DNA of 51,401 nucleotides. Origin: Candidatus Pacearchaeota archaeon. GTDB taxonomy: Archaea > Nanobdellota > Nanobdellia > Pacearchaeales > GW2011-AR1. Made by a program: the position numbers and the translations under genes. Below, one piece after another: positions 19,885 through 28,060 of this stretch. Under the pieces are notes generated by a model, which worked only from the letters and a program-made list of their open reading frames with translations, was not told the origin of the DNA and did not search any database. Each line of letters starts with the position of its first letter. The stretch's first letter is position 1. The stretch spans positions 10,563-61,963 of the forward strand of contig JAGVXF010000011.1 of NCBI GenBank assembly GCA_018303925.1, written 5' to 3'.

Positions 19885-20106
19885 TTTAATTTTAAGTTTC
19901 CAAGATTAATAAGCACTTCTATTTTTGAGTGCAACATCAAAAGATGATTTTATAATTTCTTCGAGAGTTAAAATATCTTTAAAATAACTAAAGTCAACAC
20001 CTTTTATTATTTTCATAAATTAATTAAAAAAACCCTCTTTAAAAATAAATTCCTACTCAAAAATATATATCACAAAATTTAAAATCGACTTATCCCTTCT
20101 TTTCTT

Positions 20107-20382
20107 ATGAAAAAATCTGTGCGCCTTTACATTACCGGATTAGTCCAGGGAATCTTCTTTAGAGGATTTGTAAAAGAGAATGCCGAGAACCTAAACTTAA
20201 AGGGTTTTGTAAGAAATCTTGAAGACGGAAGAGTTGAAGTTTTTATAGAAGGAAACCCTGATGACGTAAGAAAAATGATTGAGATATGCAAAAAGGGCCC
20301 AAAGCATTCAGAAATAAAAAACGTTGAAGAAAAAGAGGAAAAATTCCAGGACTTTAAATCATTTAAGATTTTACATATATAA
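20107..20382 (+). CDS. acyP: Acylphosphatase
   Basis: YITGLVQGIFFRGFVKENAENLNLKGFVRNLEDGRVEVFIEG. Confidence 0.95.
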   Translation: MKKSVRLYITGLVQGIFFRGFVKENAENLNLKGFVRNLEDGRVEVFIEGNPDDVRKMIEICKKGPKHSEIKNVEEKEEKFQDFKSFKILHI

Positions 20383-20386
20383 AAAA

Positions 20387-20620
20387 ATGGAAGACAAATC
20401 TCTTTATCATGGAAACTCTAAAATTGAAAAGAAGGAATATAACTTTTATGCAATAATTGGTGAAACAACTTATGGAGATTTTGAAGCCGATGTTAAGGCA
20501 GAGGATATTTTTAAAGCGACTATAAGTGCATTTGAAAAATACCAGGAACACAAATCAAAAGACCCTCAATGGAAGAAATCTCACGGCTCAGACATTTCAA
20601 TGAGGATATGGAGGATATAA
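20387..20620 (+). CDS. Hypothetical protein
   Basis: 77-aa ORF from ATG at 20387. Confidence 0.45.
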   Translation: MEDKSLYHGNSKIEKKEYNFYAIIGETTYGDFEADVKAEDIFKATISAFEKYQEHKSKDPQWKKSHGSDISMRIWRI

Positions 20621-20660
20621 AGATAAATTTTTAATAAAAAATTATTTTTGCAAATTTGGA

Positions 20661-21119
20661 ATGAAAAAAAATTTTTTATACCATGGGAGTACAGCCCTAA
20701 TTGAAGACTATTTAGTTCCAAAAAAGGCAAATGATTCGAGGAATATTAAAGAAAATAATCTGACGGCCGTCTATGCCACGGACATAAAAGACCTTGCAAT
20801 TGTGATGGGATTTCTCAAATCTGTTAAACCCTTCAATCTTCTTACAAAATTGGTTTTAATTGAAATAGAGGAAGATTTGGTAATCCCTAAAGGAATAGTT
20901 TATGGCAAAGAATATACACTCAATGAAAAAATTTATCTTTATATCCTTCCAAGACAAAACTTTCTGAAATGCGTATCAACACCCTATCAATATGTTTCAG
21001 AAAAACTTATTAAACCTCTAGAAACAATAGAAATTTCTTTAAAAAACTATAAAAAATCCATAAGACCTGCGAACAAAGTCGAAAGATTTTTTCAATTTTT
21101 CAAAAATGATATACACTAA
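20661..21119 (+). CDS. Hypothetical protein, possible ADP-ribosyltransferase-like fold
   Basis: FLYHGSTALIEDYLVPKKANDSRNIKENNLTAVYATDIKDLA resembles YHGS/VYAT elements of ART-like proteins. Confidence 0.4.
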   Translation: MKKNFLYHGSTALIEDYLVPKKANDSRNIKENNLTAVYATDIKDLAIVMGFLKSVKPFNLLTKLVLIEIEEDLVIPKGIVYGKEYTLNEKIYLYILPRQNFLKCVSTPYQYVSEKLIKPLETIEISLKNYKKSIRPANKVERFFQFFKNDIH

Positions 21120-21522
21120 TTCAGACGGCGGAGCAAGAGGAAACCCCGGACCTTCTGCTATAGGAATAATTGTAAGAGATGGCGAAAAAATACTTGAAGA
21201 ACATGCGGAGGTTTTGAAAAAGCCGGTGACAAACAACATTGCTGAATATACTGCTCTTATAAAAGCTCTTGAAATTGCATCAAAACACACACAGGGCGAA
21301 ATAACTTCTATTCTTGACTCTGAACTTGTTGTAAAACAACTTTTAGGCGAATACAGCGTGAAAAATCCATACCTTATGAAATTATTTCTTGAAGTTCAGA
21401 AACTCCAGAACCACTTTGAAAAAATAACTTACAAACACGTCAAAAGAAGCGACAAATACCAAGAATACGCTGACTACCTCTTAAACAAAAAATTGGATGA
21501 AAAGTTCGGGAAGAAAAGATAA
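21106..21522 (+). CDS. rnhA: Ribonuclease HI family protein
   Basis: SDGGARGNPGPSAIG, NNIAEYTALIKALE, DSELVVKQL. Confidence 0.92.
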   Translation: MIYTNSDGGARGNPGPSAIGIIVRDGEKILEEHAEVLKKPVTNNIAEYTALIKALEIASKHTQGEITSILDSELVVKQLLGEYSVKNPYLMKLFLEVQKLQNHFEKITYKHVKRSDKYQEYADYLLNKKLDEKFGKKR

Positions 21523-21748
21523 AACACCTGCCCATGCGCTTCGCTCCCGCTTTTTGGTTTATTGATGCGCTCCGCGCCAAACTCTGTTAAGGCGCTCCGC
21601 CAAAGATTATTAACACCAAAATGAAATTAAAAAAGTTTAAACTCCCCTAAATTTTCTTGTTGTAATAAAAGTTAGCAGGGCAAAAGCGAGCGAGGGTAAA
21701 ATATCAATTAAGAAAACATTATTAAATTGCCTCTTCATAATATAAAAC

Positions 21749-23275
21749 ATGGGACGTGAGGAACAAATCATCGAAGAAAGGATAAAAAAAATTGAGGAAT
21801 TAAAAAAGGCAGGAATTAATCCATATCCTGACAGATTTTCCCTGCATGAAAAAAGAAACTGGTCTAAAGAGATAAAGGAAAATTATTCAAAATTAAAAGG
21901 TGAAGAAAAATCCAAATCAAGTAAAGTTGTTGCGGGAAGAGTCATGACTACAAGAGATTTTGGAAAGATTTCTTTTGTGACTTTGCAGGATCTTAAAGGA
22001 AATATTCAATTAGTTTTTCAGGACAAAGGAACACCAAAGAAAGCTCTTGAACTCTTCAAAAAAGTTGACTCTGGGGATATTGTTGGGGCACGAGGTAATC
22101 CCATGAAAACTAAAACGGGAGAAGTTTCACTTCTTGTAAAAGAACTTTATATTTTAACTAAGTCATTCCTTCCGCTACCGGACAAGCACAAAGGGATTCA
22201 GGATGAAGAGGAGCGCTTGAGAAAAAGATATTTAGACATAATAATGAACGAAGAGGTAAAAGAAATATTCATAAAAAAGCAAATTTTCTGGTCGGAAATT
22301 CGAAACTTCTTAACAAAAAAAGGATTTCTGGAAGTTGAAACCCCGGTACTTGAAAATTCTGCAGGGGGTGCAGCAGCAACTCCATTTAAAACTCATCACA
22401 ATGCGCTTGACCTTGATGTATATTTAAGAATTTCGATGGGGGAACTCTGGCAAAAAAAACTTCTTGTAGCCGGATACGAAAAAACTTTTGAAATTGGGCG
22501 CCAATTCAGAAATGAAGGAATGGATGCTGAACATCTGCAGGACTATACCCAAATGGAATTTTATTGGGGATATGCAAATTACGAAGACGGAATGAAACTT
22601 GTTGAAGAAATGTATAAAAATGTTGCAAAGGCCGTTTTAGGAACCTTAAAATTTGAAAGGGGAGGGTATAAAATTGACCTTTCAAAAAAATGGGCAAGGC
22701 ATGATTTTGAAAAAACCATTAAAGAAAAAACGGGGATTGACATTTACAAATCTGGAAAACCCAAAATTATGAAAAAACTAAAAGAATTGTCCCAAAGGGA
22801 TGACCCTAAAGGGCCTAAACTTGACTACGACCCCTCGCTTGAAAAGTGGAAACTTATTGACGCCCTGTGGAAGTATTGCCGAAGACAACTTTCGGGTCCC
22901 GGATTTTTAATAGGGCAACCTGTTGAACTTGCTCCTCTTGCAAAAAGAAATCCAAAAGACCCCCATAAAGTTGAGCAGTTTCAGATTATTATTGCAGGTA
23001 GTGAAGTTGGAAATGGCTACAGCGAATTAAACGACCCCGCCGACCAGGAAGCACGCTTTATTGAACAAAGAAAACTCGGGGAGAAAGGAGACAAAGACGC
23101 CATGGATCACGACAAGAGTTTTGTTGAAGCTTTAAAATACGGAATGCCCCCAGCCTGTGGCTTTGGAGTTTCAGAAAGATTATTTGCGTTTTTGATGAAC
23201 CGCCCTATCCGTGAATGTCAGGTTTTTCCTTTGATGCGACCCGAGGCGGAAGAAATGCTTGAGAAGAAAAAATAA
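21749..23275 (+). CDS. lysS: Lysyl-tRNA synthetase, class II
   Basis: Class II motifs: KKGFLEVETPVLENSAGGAAATPFKTHHNALD, FEIGRQFRNEGMDAEH, PPACGFGVSERLFAFLMN. Confidence 0.95.
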   Translation: MGREEQIIEERIKKIEELKKAGINPYPDRFSLHEKRNWSKEIKENYSKLKGEEKSKSSKVVAGRVMTTRDFGKISFVTLQDLKGNIQLVFQDKGTPKKALELFKKVDSGDIVGARGNPMKTKTGEVSLLVKELYILTKSFLPLPDKHKGIQDEEERLRKRYLDIIMNEEVKEIFIKKQIFWSEIRNFLTKKGFLEVETPVLENSAGGAAATPFKTHHNALDLDVYLRISMGELWQKKLLVAGYEKTFEIGRQFRNEGMDAEHLQDYTQMEFYWGYANYEDGMKLVEEMYKNVAKAVLGTLKFERGGYKIDLSKKWARHDFEKTIKEKTGIDIYKSGKPKIMKKLKELSQRDDPKGPKLDYDPSLEKWKLIDALWKYCRRQLSGPGFLIGQPVELAPLAKRNPKDPHKVEQFQIIIAGSEVGNGYSELNDPADQEARFIEQRKLGEKGDKDAMDHDKSFVEALKYGMPPACGFGVSERLFAFLMNRPIRECQVFPLMRPEAEEMLEKKK

Positions 23276-23282
23276 ATATTCC

Positions 23283-23594
23283 ATGAAATTAGAAAAATTT
23301 AAAGAAAAATTAAAAAGTTATTCAAAAGAAGATATAATCTTTACTAACCATGCAAAGTTGCAAGCAATTTTGAGAGATGTTTATTTGGAGGACGTCAAAA
23401 ATGATGTTATTAATCCGTTCAGACTTGTTTATATCCAAAAACAAGATGCAAAATTTAAGGGAGAGGAAAAATACGACTGCTATTTTGCTTATTCAAAACA
23501 TGCATGTAATCAATATGCCTTAACCATAAATGGGAAAGTTATTATAGTCACAATTATTAAGATAAATAGAGACTGGCAAAGAGCAATAGGCTAA
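23283..23594 (+). CDS. DUF4258-like protein (putative toxin-like partner)
   Basis: IIFTNHAKLQAILRDVYLEDVKNDV...INRDWQ; adjacent to DUF2283-like gene. Confidence 0.5.
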   Translation: MKLEKFKEKLKSYSKEDIIFTNHAKLQAILRDVYLEDVKNDVINPFRLVYIQKQDAKFKGEEKYDCYFAYSKHACNQYALTINGKVIIVTIIKINRDWQRAIG

Positions 23595-23596
23595 AA

Positions 23597-23938
23597 ATGG
23601 AAACTTTTGATTTTGATTACGATTTAGATAATGATGATTTATTTATATACCTGGAAGGCAAAAAATCAGCAGGAGCGGTAGAAATGGGCAATTTTGTTTT
23701 AGATTTCGATAAAAAGGGAAATTTGGTTGCAATGCAAATTATTAATGTGTCTGATGTTCTTACTAAAATTCTCTCAAAAATAATAGAAATTTCCAAGATA
23801 AGGGAAATAAAAATGGATATTGTTAATTTTAGGAACATGGATGCGATAAAATTTAGTATTGATGATGGAAAATCTCTTGAGAGGGCAAATATCTTAATCC
23901 CTCACATAATGGAGAAAAGTCCCGTTTTAAAATATTAA
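23597..23938 (+). CDS. DUF2283-like protein (putative antitoxin-like partner)
   Basis: FDYDLDNDDLFIYL...MGNFVLDFDKKGNLVAMQIINVS. Confidence 0.6.
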   Translation: METFDFDYDLDNDDLFIYLEGKKSAGAVEMGNFVLDFDKKGNLVAMQIINVSDVLTKILSKIIEISKIREIKMDIVNFRNMDAIKFSIDDGKSLERANILIPHIMEKSPVLKY

Positions 23939-23971
23939 TAAGTTAACACATAAATTCTTAAAAATATCCCC

Positions 23972-24406
23972 CTATTTTTCCCCCTTTGTCAAGTCCTTTG
24001 GAATCCTGTATTCCTCAAACTTAACCTTTTTCTTTTCAATCGCATTTTTCAAATTCTTTTCCTGAGAAGAGAGTTTGGAATCCCCGCTTTTTACTTCGAC
24101 GAACACAACTTCATCAATCTTTTTTTCATCCATTCCTTTGAAAACAATAAAGTCAGTCGGTTTTCCCAAAAACCTGCATTCGGTCGGGCTGTACGGAAAG
24201 TCCGGAAGGTAAGGGGCCAAGTTTTCGCTGAACTGACCTCCTAAAACTGCTCGGGATTTCATTATCGCCTCTTTTCTGTATTCAGGCAAAGACAATTCCC
24301 ATTCCCTGTGCTTTTTTCCCGCACCTACTTTTGAACCCATGTAATATGCAATCACAACGCCAATCAAAAGAATAACAAGAAAAATTATAGTTGTTGAGTC
24401 AATCAT
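23972..24406 (-). CDS. Membrane-anchored endonuclease related to Holliday junction resolvase (Endonuc_Holl type)
   Basis: N-terminal TM; SRAVLGGQFSENLAPYLPDFPYSPTECRFLGKPTDFIVFKGM...VVFVEVKSGDSKLSSQEKNL. Confidence 0.85.
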   Translation of the reverse strand: MIDSTTIIFLVILLIGVVIAYYMGSKVGAGKKHREWELSLPEYRKEAIMKSRAVLGGQFSENLAPYLPDFPYSPTECRFLGKPTDFIVFKGMDEKKIDEVVFVEVKSGDSKLSSQEKNLKNAIEKKKVKFEEYRIPKDLTKGEK

Positions 24407-24440
24407 GATTGGTTAAAGAAGGGGGAGTTTTTATGAGTTT

Positions 24441-24690
24441 CTAATCATAAATATTTTTTCTGTGCCCAATTTTTTCAACAAACAAAACTTTGGTTTCCTC
24501 TTCAACATCAATTATTATTCTGTAATTCCCAACTCTTAATTTATTAACCGTCAATCTGCGTTAAATGTTTTAAATATCTGAAAGGATCAATTTTACACTC
24601 CTGCAATTTATCCCAAATTCTTTCTTTAATATTATTCTCCAGTTTATTGAGAAAATCTAGCGCTTTTTTATCAAACCGGATTTCATACAT
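24441..24690 (-). pseudogene. RelE/ParE-family toxin interrupted by an apparent 1-nt frameshift
   Basis: MYEIRFDKKALDFLNKLENNIKERIWDKLQECKIDPFRYLKHLTQIDG* then other-frame NKLRVGNYRIIIDVEEETKVLFVEKIGHRKNIYD*; span 250 nt (3n+1). Confidence 0.8.
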
Positions 24691-24691
24691 C

Positions 24692-24940
24692 CTACAACCC
24701 GAGGATTTTTTTTGCCTCTTCTTCAGTATAAAATTCTCCTTTCTTAATTCTTTCTCTTGATTCTTTGATTTCCTTGATTGCTTTTTGGGATAATTTAGGT
24801 TCATCTTCGCACATCTTTGCAATGTAAATTAATTTTCTTATTAACTCGTTGTAGCTTTCATTTTTGTATTGCTTAAAGAGGTCAAGTTCTTTTTTTGTAT
24901 TGGTATTTAACCTTATTGTTGTCTCGTTTTCCATTGTCAA
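24692..24940 (-). CDS. Antitoxin-like protein paired with RelE
   Basis: ENETTIRLNTNTKKELDLFKQYKNESYNELIRKLI; directly upstream of the toxin. Confidence 0.7.
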   Translation of the reverse strand: MTMENETTIRLNTNTKKELDLFKQYKNESYNELIRKLIYIAKMCEDEPKLSQKAIKEIKESRERIKKGEFYTEEEAKKILGL

Positions 24941-25034
24941 ATTATCAATATCTATACCTTTGTATATAACTGTATACTTTTTAAATATTTCTATTTCCCA
25001 AAACTAATTTAAGCAAAGGTTCATTAAAACAATA

Positions 25035-25280
25035 ATGAAAAAGAAGTGGCACGTTTATATTCTTGAGTGCATGGATGGTTCATTTTATACAGGAATCACA
25101 AATGACATTAATTCGCGAATGAAAGCGCATGCAACAGGAAAGGGAAGTAAATATGTTTACAAAAAAGGTTTCAAAAGAATTCTTAAGGCAAAAGGGTGCA
25201 CGGACAAATCTGAAGCATGCAAATGTGAATATGAGATAAAACGCCTCCCACGAAGTGAGAAACTGGGATGGTTTAGTTAA
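25035..25280 (+). CDS. GIY-YIG nuclease family protein
   Basis: WHVYILECMDGSFYTGITNDINSRMKAHATGKGSKYVYKKG. Confidence 0.92.
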   Translation: MKKKWHVYILECMDGSFYTGITNDINSRMKAHATGKGSKYVYKKGFKRILKAKGCTDKSEACKCEYEIKRLPRSEKLGWFS

Positions 25281-25340
25281 ATTTTATAAAAAATAATTTA
25301 GCCCCATAATTTATTTAAAACTGATTTATTTATCCCTTCT

Positions 25341-25928
25341 ATGTCTAATTTACCAATAACCCGCGCTCAAGCCATTGGAATCCTGAAATCCCAAAACCCT
25401 GAAGAGTTTGACTTAATTCATTACCTTATGTCTGAAGCCGTCATGAGGGAAGTTGCTCTTAAACTCGGTGAAGACCCTGATTATTACGGAATGCTTGGGC
25501 TCCTTCATGATGTTGACTGGACTCTTACAAAAAACGATGTTTCGTCCCACCTTACTAAAGCCCCTGAAATTTTGCGTGGGGCTGACTTTAATGAAGAGTT
25601 TATAGAAAATGTCCTTTCGCATGGATATGGATTTCCTGAATTGCCCGAGTTAAAAAATAAAGTGAGAAATAAAAAAATAGAATGGGTGCTTGCCTCTTCT
25701 GAAACTTTAACAGGATTAGTTTATGCTTATGCCCTAATGAGAGAAAAAAAGATAACGGACATGGAAGTTAAAGGATTGAAAAAAAAGTTCAGGGACAAAA
25801 CATTTGCCGCAGGATGCCGGAGAGAGATAATTGCAGAAATTGAAAAAGCGGGCCTCACACTTGATGAACTTTTTTTATGTTCTATTGAAGGAATTAAAAA
25901 AATAAAGGATGAAATTGGATTAGCGTAG
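25341..25928 (+). CDS. HD-domain phosphohydrolase
   Basis: MREVALKLGEDPDYYGMLGLLHDVDWTL. Confidence 0.85.
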   Translation: MSNLPITRAQAIGILKSQNPEEFDLIHYLMSEAVMREVALKLGEDPDYYGMLGLLHDVDWTLTKNDVSSHLTKAPEILRGADFNEEFIENVLSHGYGFPELPELKNKVRNKKIEWVLASSETLTGLVYAYALMREKKITDMEVKGLKKKFRDKTFAAGCRREIIAEIEKAGLTLDELFLCSIEGIKKIKDEIGLA

Positions 25929-26016
25929 AATAAGCCACCCAAAAATTTAAACTTTGTTTATGGGTATTCAATAGTTCTCCCAAAAATTTAATAAACATCT
26001 CTTTCCTAATTTTTTT

Positions 26017-26205
26017 ATGGGATTGGTTGTAAAATCAAATATAAAAGAGGCAGTAAAAAATCTTCAAAAAGAAAATGAAGAAGTGACTTCTGTTGCCGAG
26101 GAAATCGGAACTGCTCTTGAAATAAAAGTTGAGGAAATGCTGGGCAATGCAATAAAACGGGCAAAAGCAAACGGAAGGCGAACCCTTCAGGCTCGTGATC
26201 TGTAA
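26017..26205 (+). CDS. Small histone-fold protein
   Basis: SVAEEIGTALEIKVEEMLGNAIKRAKANGRRTLQARDL; single histone-fold pattern. Confidence 0.7.
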   Translation: MGLVVKSNIKEAVKNLQKENEEVTSVAEEIGTALEIKVEEMLGNAIKRAKANGRRTLQARDL

Positions 26206-26222
26206 TTAACAAAAAATTAAAA

Positions 26223-26387
26223 ATGGCAAAATCAAAATTTCCAATTCTTGCATTTATCCTTTTAGTTTACTCGATTTTTTGGTTCTTAAACGAGCTCAAA
26301 ATTCTCATGATTGACATTCCATGGATTCCCGTGGTCTTGATAATTATTTCAATAGGGCTTATTTTCAATAGATTTAGTAATAAATAG
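26223..26387 (+). CDS. Small membrane protein (54 aa)
   Basis: MAKSKFPILAFILLVYSIFWFLNELKILMIDIPWIPVVLIIISIGLIFNRFSNK; two TM segments. Confidence 0.6.
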   Translation: MAKSKFPILAFILLVYSIFWFLNELKILMIDIPWIPVVLIIISIGLIFNRFSNK

Positions 26388-26464
26388 TTCAAAATATATT
26401 TTAAAGAGAACGCCTTCTTTTTGGCAGGGAAATAATTTTTAACCTGCAACCCCTTTGTTATTTT

Positions 26465-26995
26465 ATGAAAAAGATAAAAAAAGAAGGAATTGAACTTATA
26501 AAAAAAGCCAACAGCCCTGAATATGAAATTTCCTGGGAAAATGGAATTCCAAAACCGAAGAAAAAAATCCAGATAAAAAAAGGACGAACATCACGGGCAA
26601 AAGGAGCAAGATTTGAATTAAAAGTAAGGCGGGATTTGGAAGAAAAAGGCAGGATAATCAGTAAATGGGGAAACAATGTTGACCTTGATGAAAGAAGATT
26701 AATAATTGCAAAAAGGAAGTTTAATCCTTTTACAAAATTCATGACAATTGGAACCGGATTTCCTGACTTTGTCTCGATTGCACATATTCACGACGGATTT
26801 TATAGTGTAATTGGTGTTGAAGTCAAAATTAACGGAATACTTTCAAAAGAAGAAAAAGAAAAATGCAAATGGTATTTAGAAAAAGAAATTTTTTCTGACA
26901 TTTGGATTGCAAAGGCAAAAAAGAATGGGAAAAAAACGGAAATTGAGTATATTGATTTCAAAGAGAAGTATATGAAAGAGACTAATAAACCTTAA
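26465..26995 (+). CDS. PD-(D/E)XK-like nuclease
   Basis: SRAKGARFELKVRRDLEEKG ... GFPDFVSIAHIHDGFYSVIGVEVKINGILSKEEKEKCKWYLE. Confidence 0.7.
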   Translation: MKKIKKEGIELIKKANSPEYEISWENGIPKPKKKIQIKKGRTSRAKGARFELKVRRDLEEKGRIISKWGNNVDLDERRLIIAKRKFNPFTKFMTIGTGFPDFVSIAHIHDGFYSVIGVEVKINGILSKEEKEKCKWYLEKEIFSDIWIAKAKKNGKKTEIEYIDFKEKYMKETNKP

Positions 26996-27019
26996 AAGTT
27001 TTCATTTTCTAAAAATTCA

Positions 27020-27565
27020 ATGAAAAGAATAGTTTTAATCCTGCTTTTCTTAGTTTTTGTGAATTTTACCTACGCTTCATGCGAGAGCGGACAAATTAAT
27101 ATAAACAGCGCATCAATTGAAGAACTTGATAAACTTGATGGGATTGGTCCTGTAAAAGCACAGGCTATAATTGATGCAAGGCCGTTTGATTCTATTGATG
27201 AAATTATAGATGTCAATGGAATCGGGGAAGTAACACTGCAAAAAATAAAAGACCAGGGGCTTGCATGTGTAAACAATGAAGGGAAAGAAGAAGATTCAAA
27301 AGATAATGATAAAAACAATAAAAACGATGATAACAGAACATATTACAACTTTACTCTTCTTAATGACCCTGTTAAAAATATAACTTACATTGAGGAAAAC
27401 AAAACTCCTATTTATTTGACTCCAAAAAGTATAAAAACCTACGACTCCCAGGAAGAAAAAGGAAGCGCAGATTACATAAAATACTTTTTGATTGCGTTTT
27501 GTGTTTTTCTCGGACTCCTTTACCTAATAAAGCCTAAAAAAAAGAAAAATGAGTTTCAAAATTGA
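27020..27565 (+). CDS. Secreted, C-terminally membrane-anchored ComEA-like helix-hairpin-helix protein
   Basis: Signal peptide; GQININSASIEELDKLDGIGPVKAQAIIDARPFDSIDEIIDVNGIG; C-terminal TM + KKKK. Confidence 0.85.
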   Translation: MKRIVLILLFLVFVNFTYASCESGQININSASIEELDKLDGIGPVKAQAIIDARPFDSIDEIIDVNGIGEVTLQKIKDQGLACVNNEGKEEDSKDNDKNNKNDDNRTYYNFTLLNDPVKNITYIEENKTPIYLTPKSIKTYDSQEEKGSADYIKYFLIAFCVFLGLLYLIKPKKKKNEFQN

Positions 27566-28058
27566 AAAAATTACGGCACTGATGATTATAGAAGTTCTTG
27601 GAAGGCCTGAGAGTTACTTAAAAGAAACACTTGAGAGCCTTATTAAGCAAATAAACGAGGAAAAAGGAGTGAAATTAAATACTAAAAAAATTAATGAACC
27701 TCATCATGTAAAAGAAGAAAAAGATTTGTTTACTTCATTTGCTGAAATTGAAGTTGAAGTTGAAAGCCCCGCAATTCTCCCTGTTCTTGTATTCAAATAT
27801 ATGCCATCCCATATAGAAGTTATAGAACCCGAAAACTTTATTTTCAAAAATCTTGATTTTGGTGAAATGTTAAATGAGATCACAAGGAGACTTCATAAAT
27901 ATGAAGAACTCGTGAGAATTATGCAGATTCAAATGCAAAAGCAAGACAAAGCCGATCCCCAAAGTACCTCCATTGAAAAAAATGCTGAACAACCTGAAAA
28001 TAAAAAAGAGAATTCAAAAAAAAATAAGGAAAAAACTCCAAAGAAAAGCAAAAAATAG
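27549..28058 (+). CDS. Hypothetical protein with Lys-rich C-terminal tail
   Basis: 169-aa ORF overlapping end of the HhH gene. Confidence 0.65.
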   Translation: MSFKIEKITALMIIEVLGRPESYLKETLESLIKQINEEKGVKLNTKKINEPHHVKEEKDLFTSFAEIEVEVESPAILPVLVFKYMPSHIEVIEPENFIFKNLDFGEMLNEITRRLHKYEELVRIMQIQMQKQDKADPQSTSIEKNAEQPENKKENSKKNKEKTPKKSKK

Positions 28059-28060
28059 TT

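Noticed and set aside
24544-24822. 92-aa ORF as listed in the track
   Set aside because: N-terminal 44 residues are the antitoxin region read in another frame; the real RelE start is at 24690.
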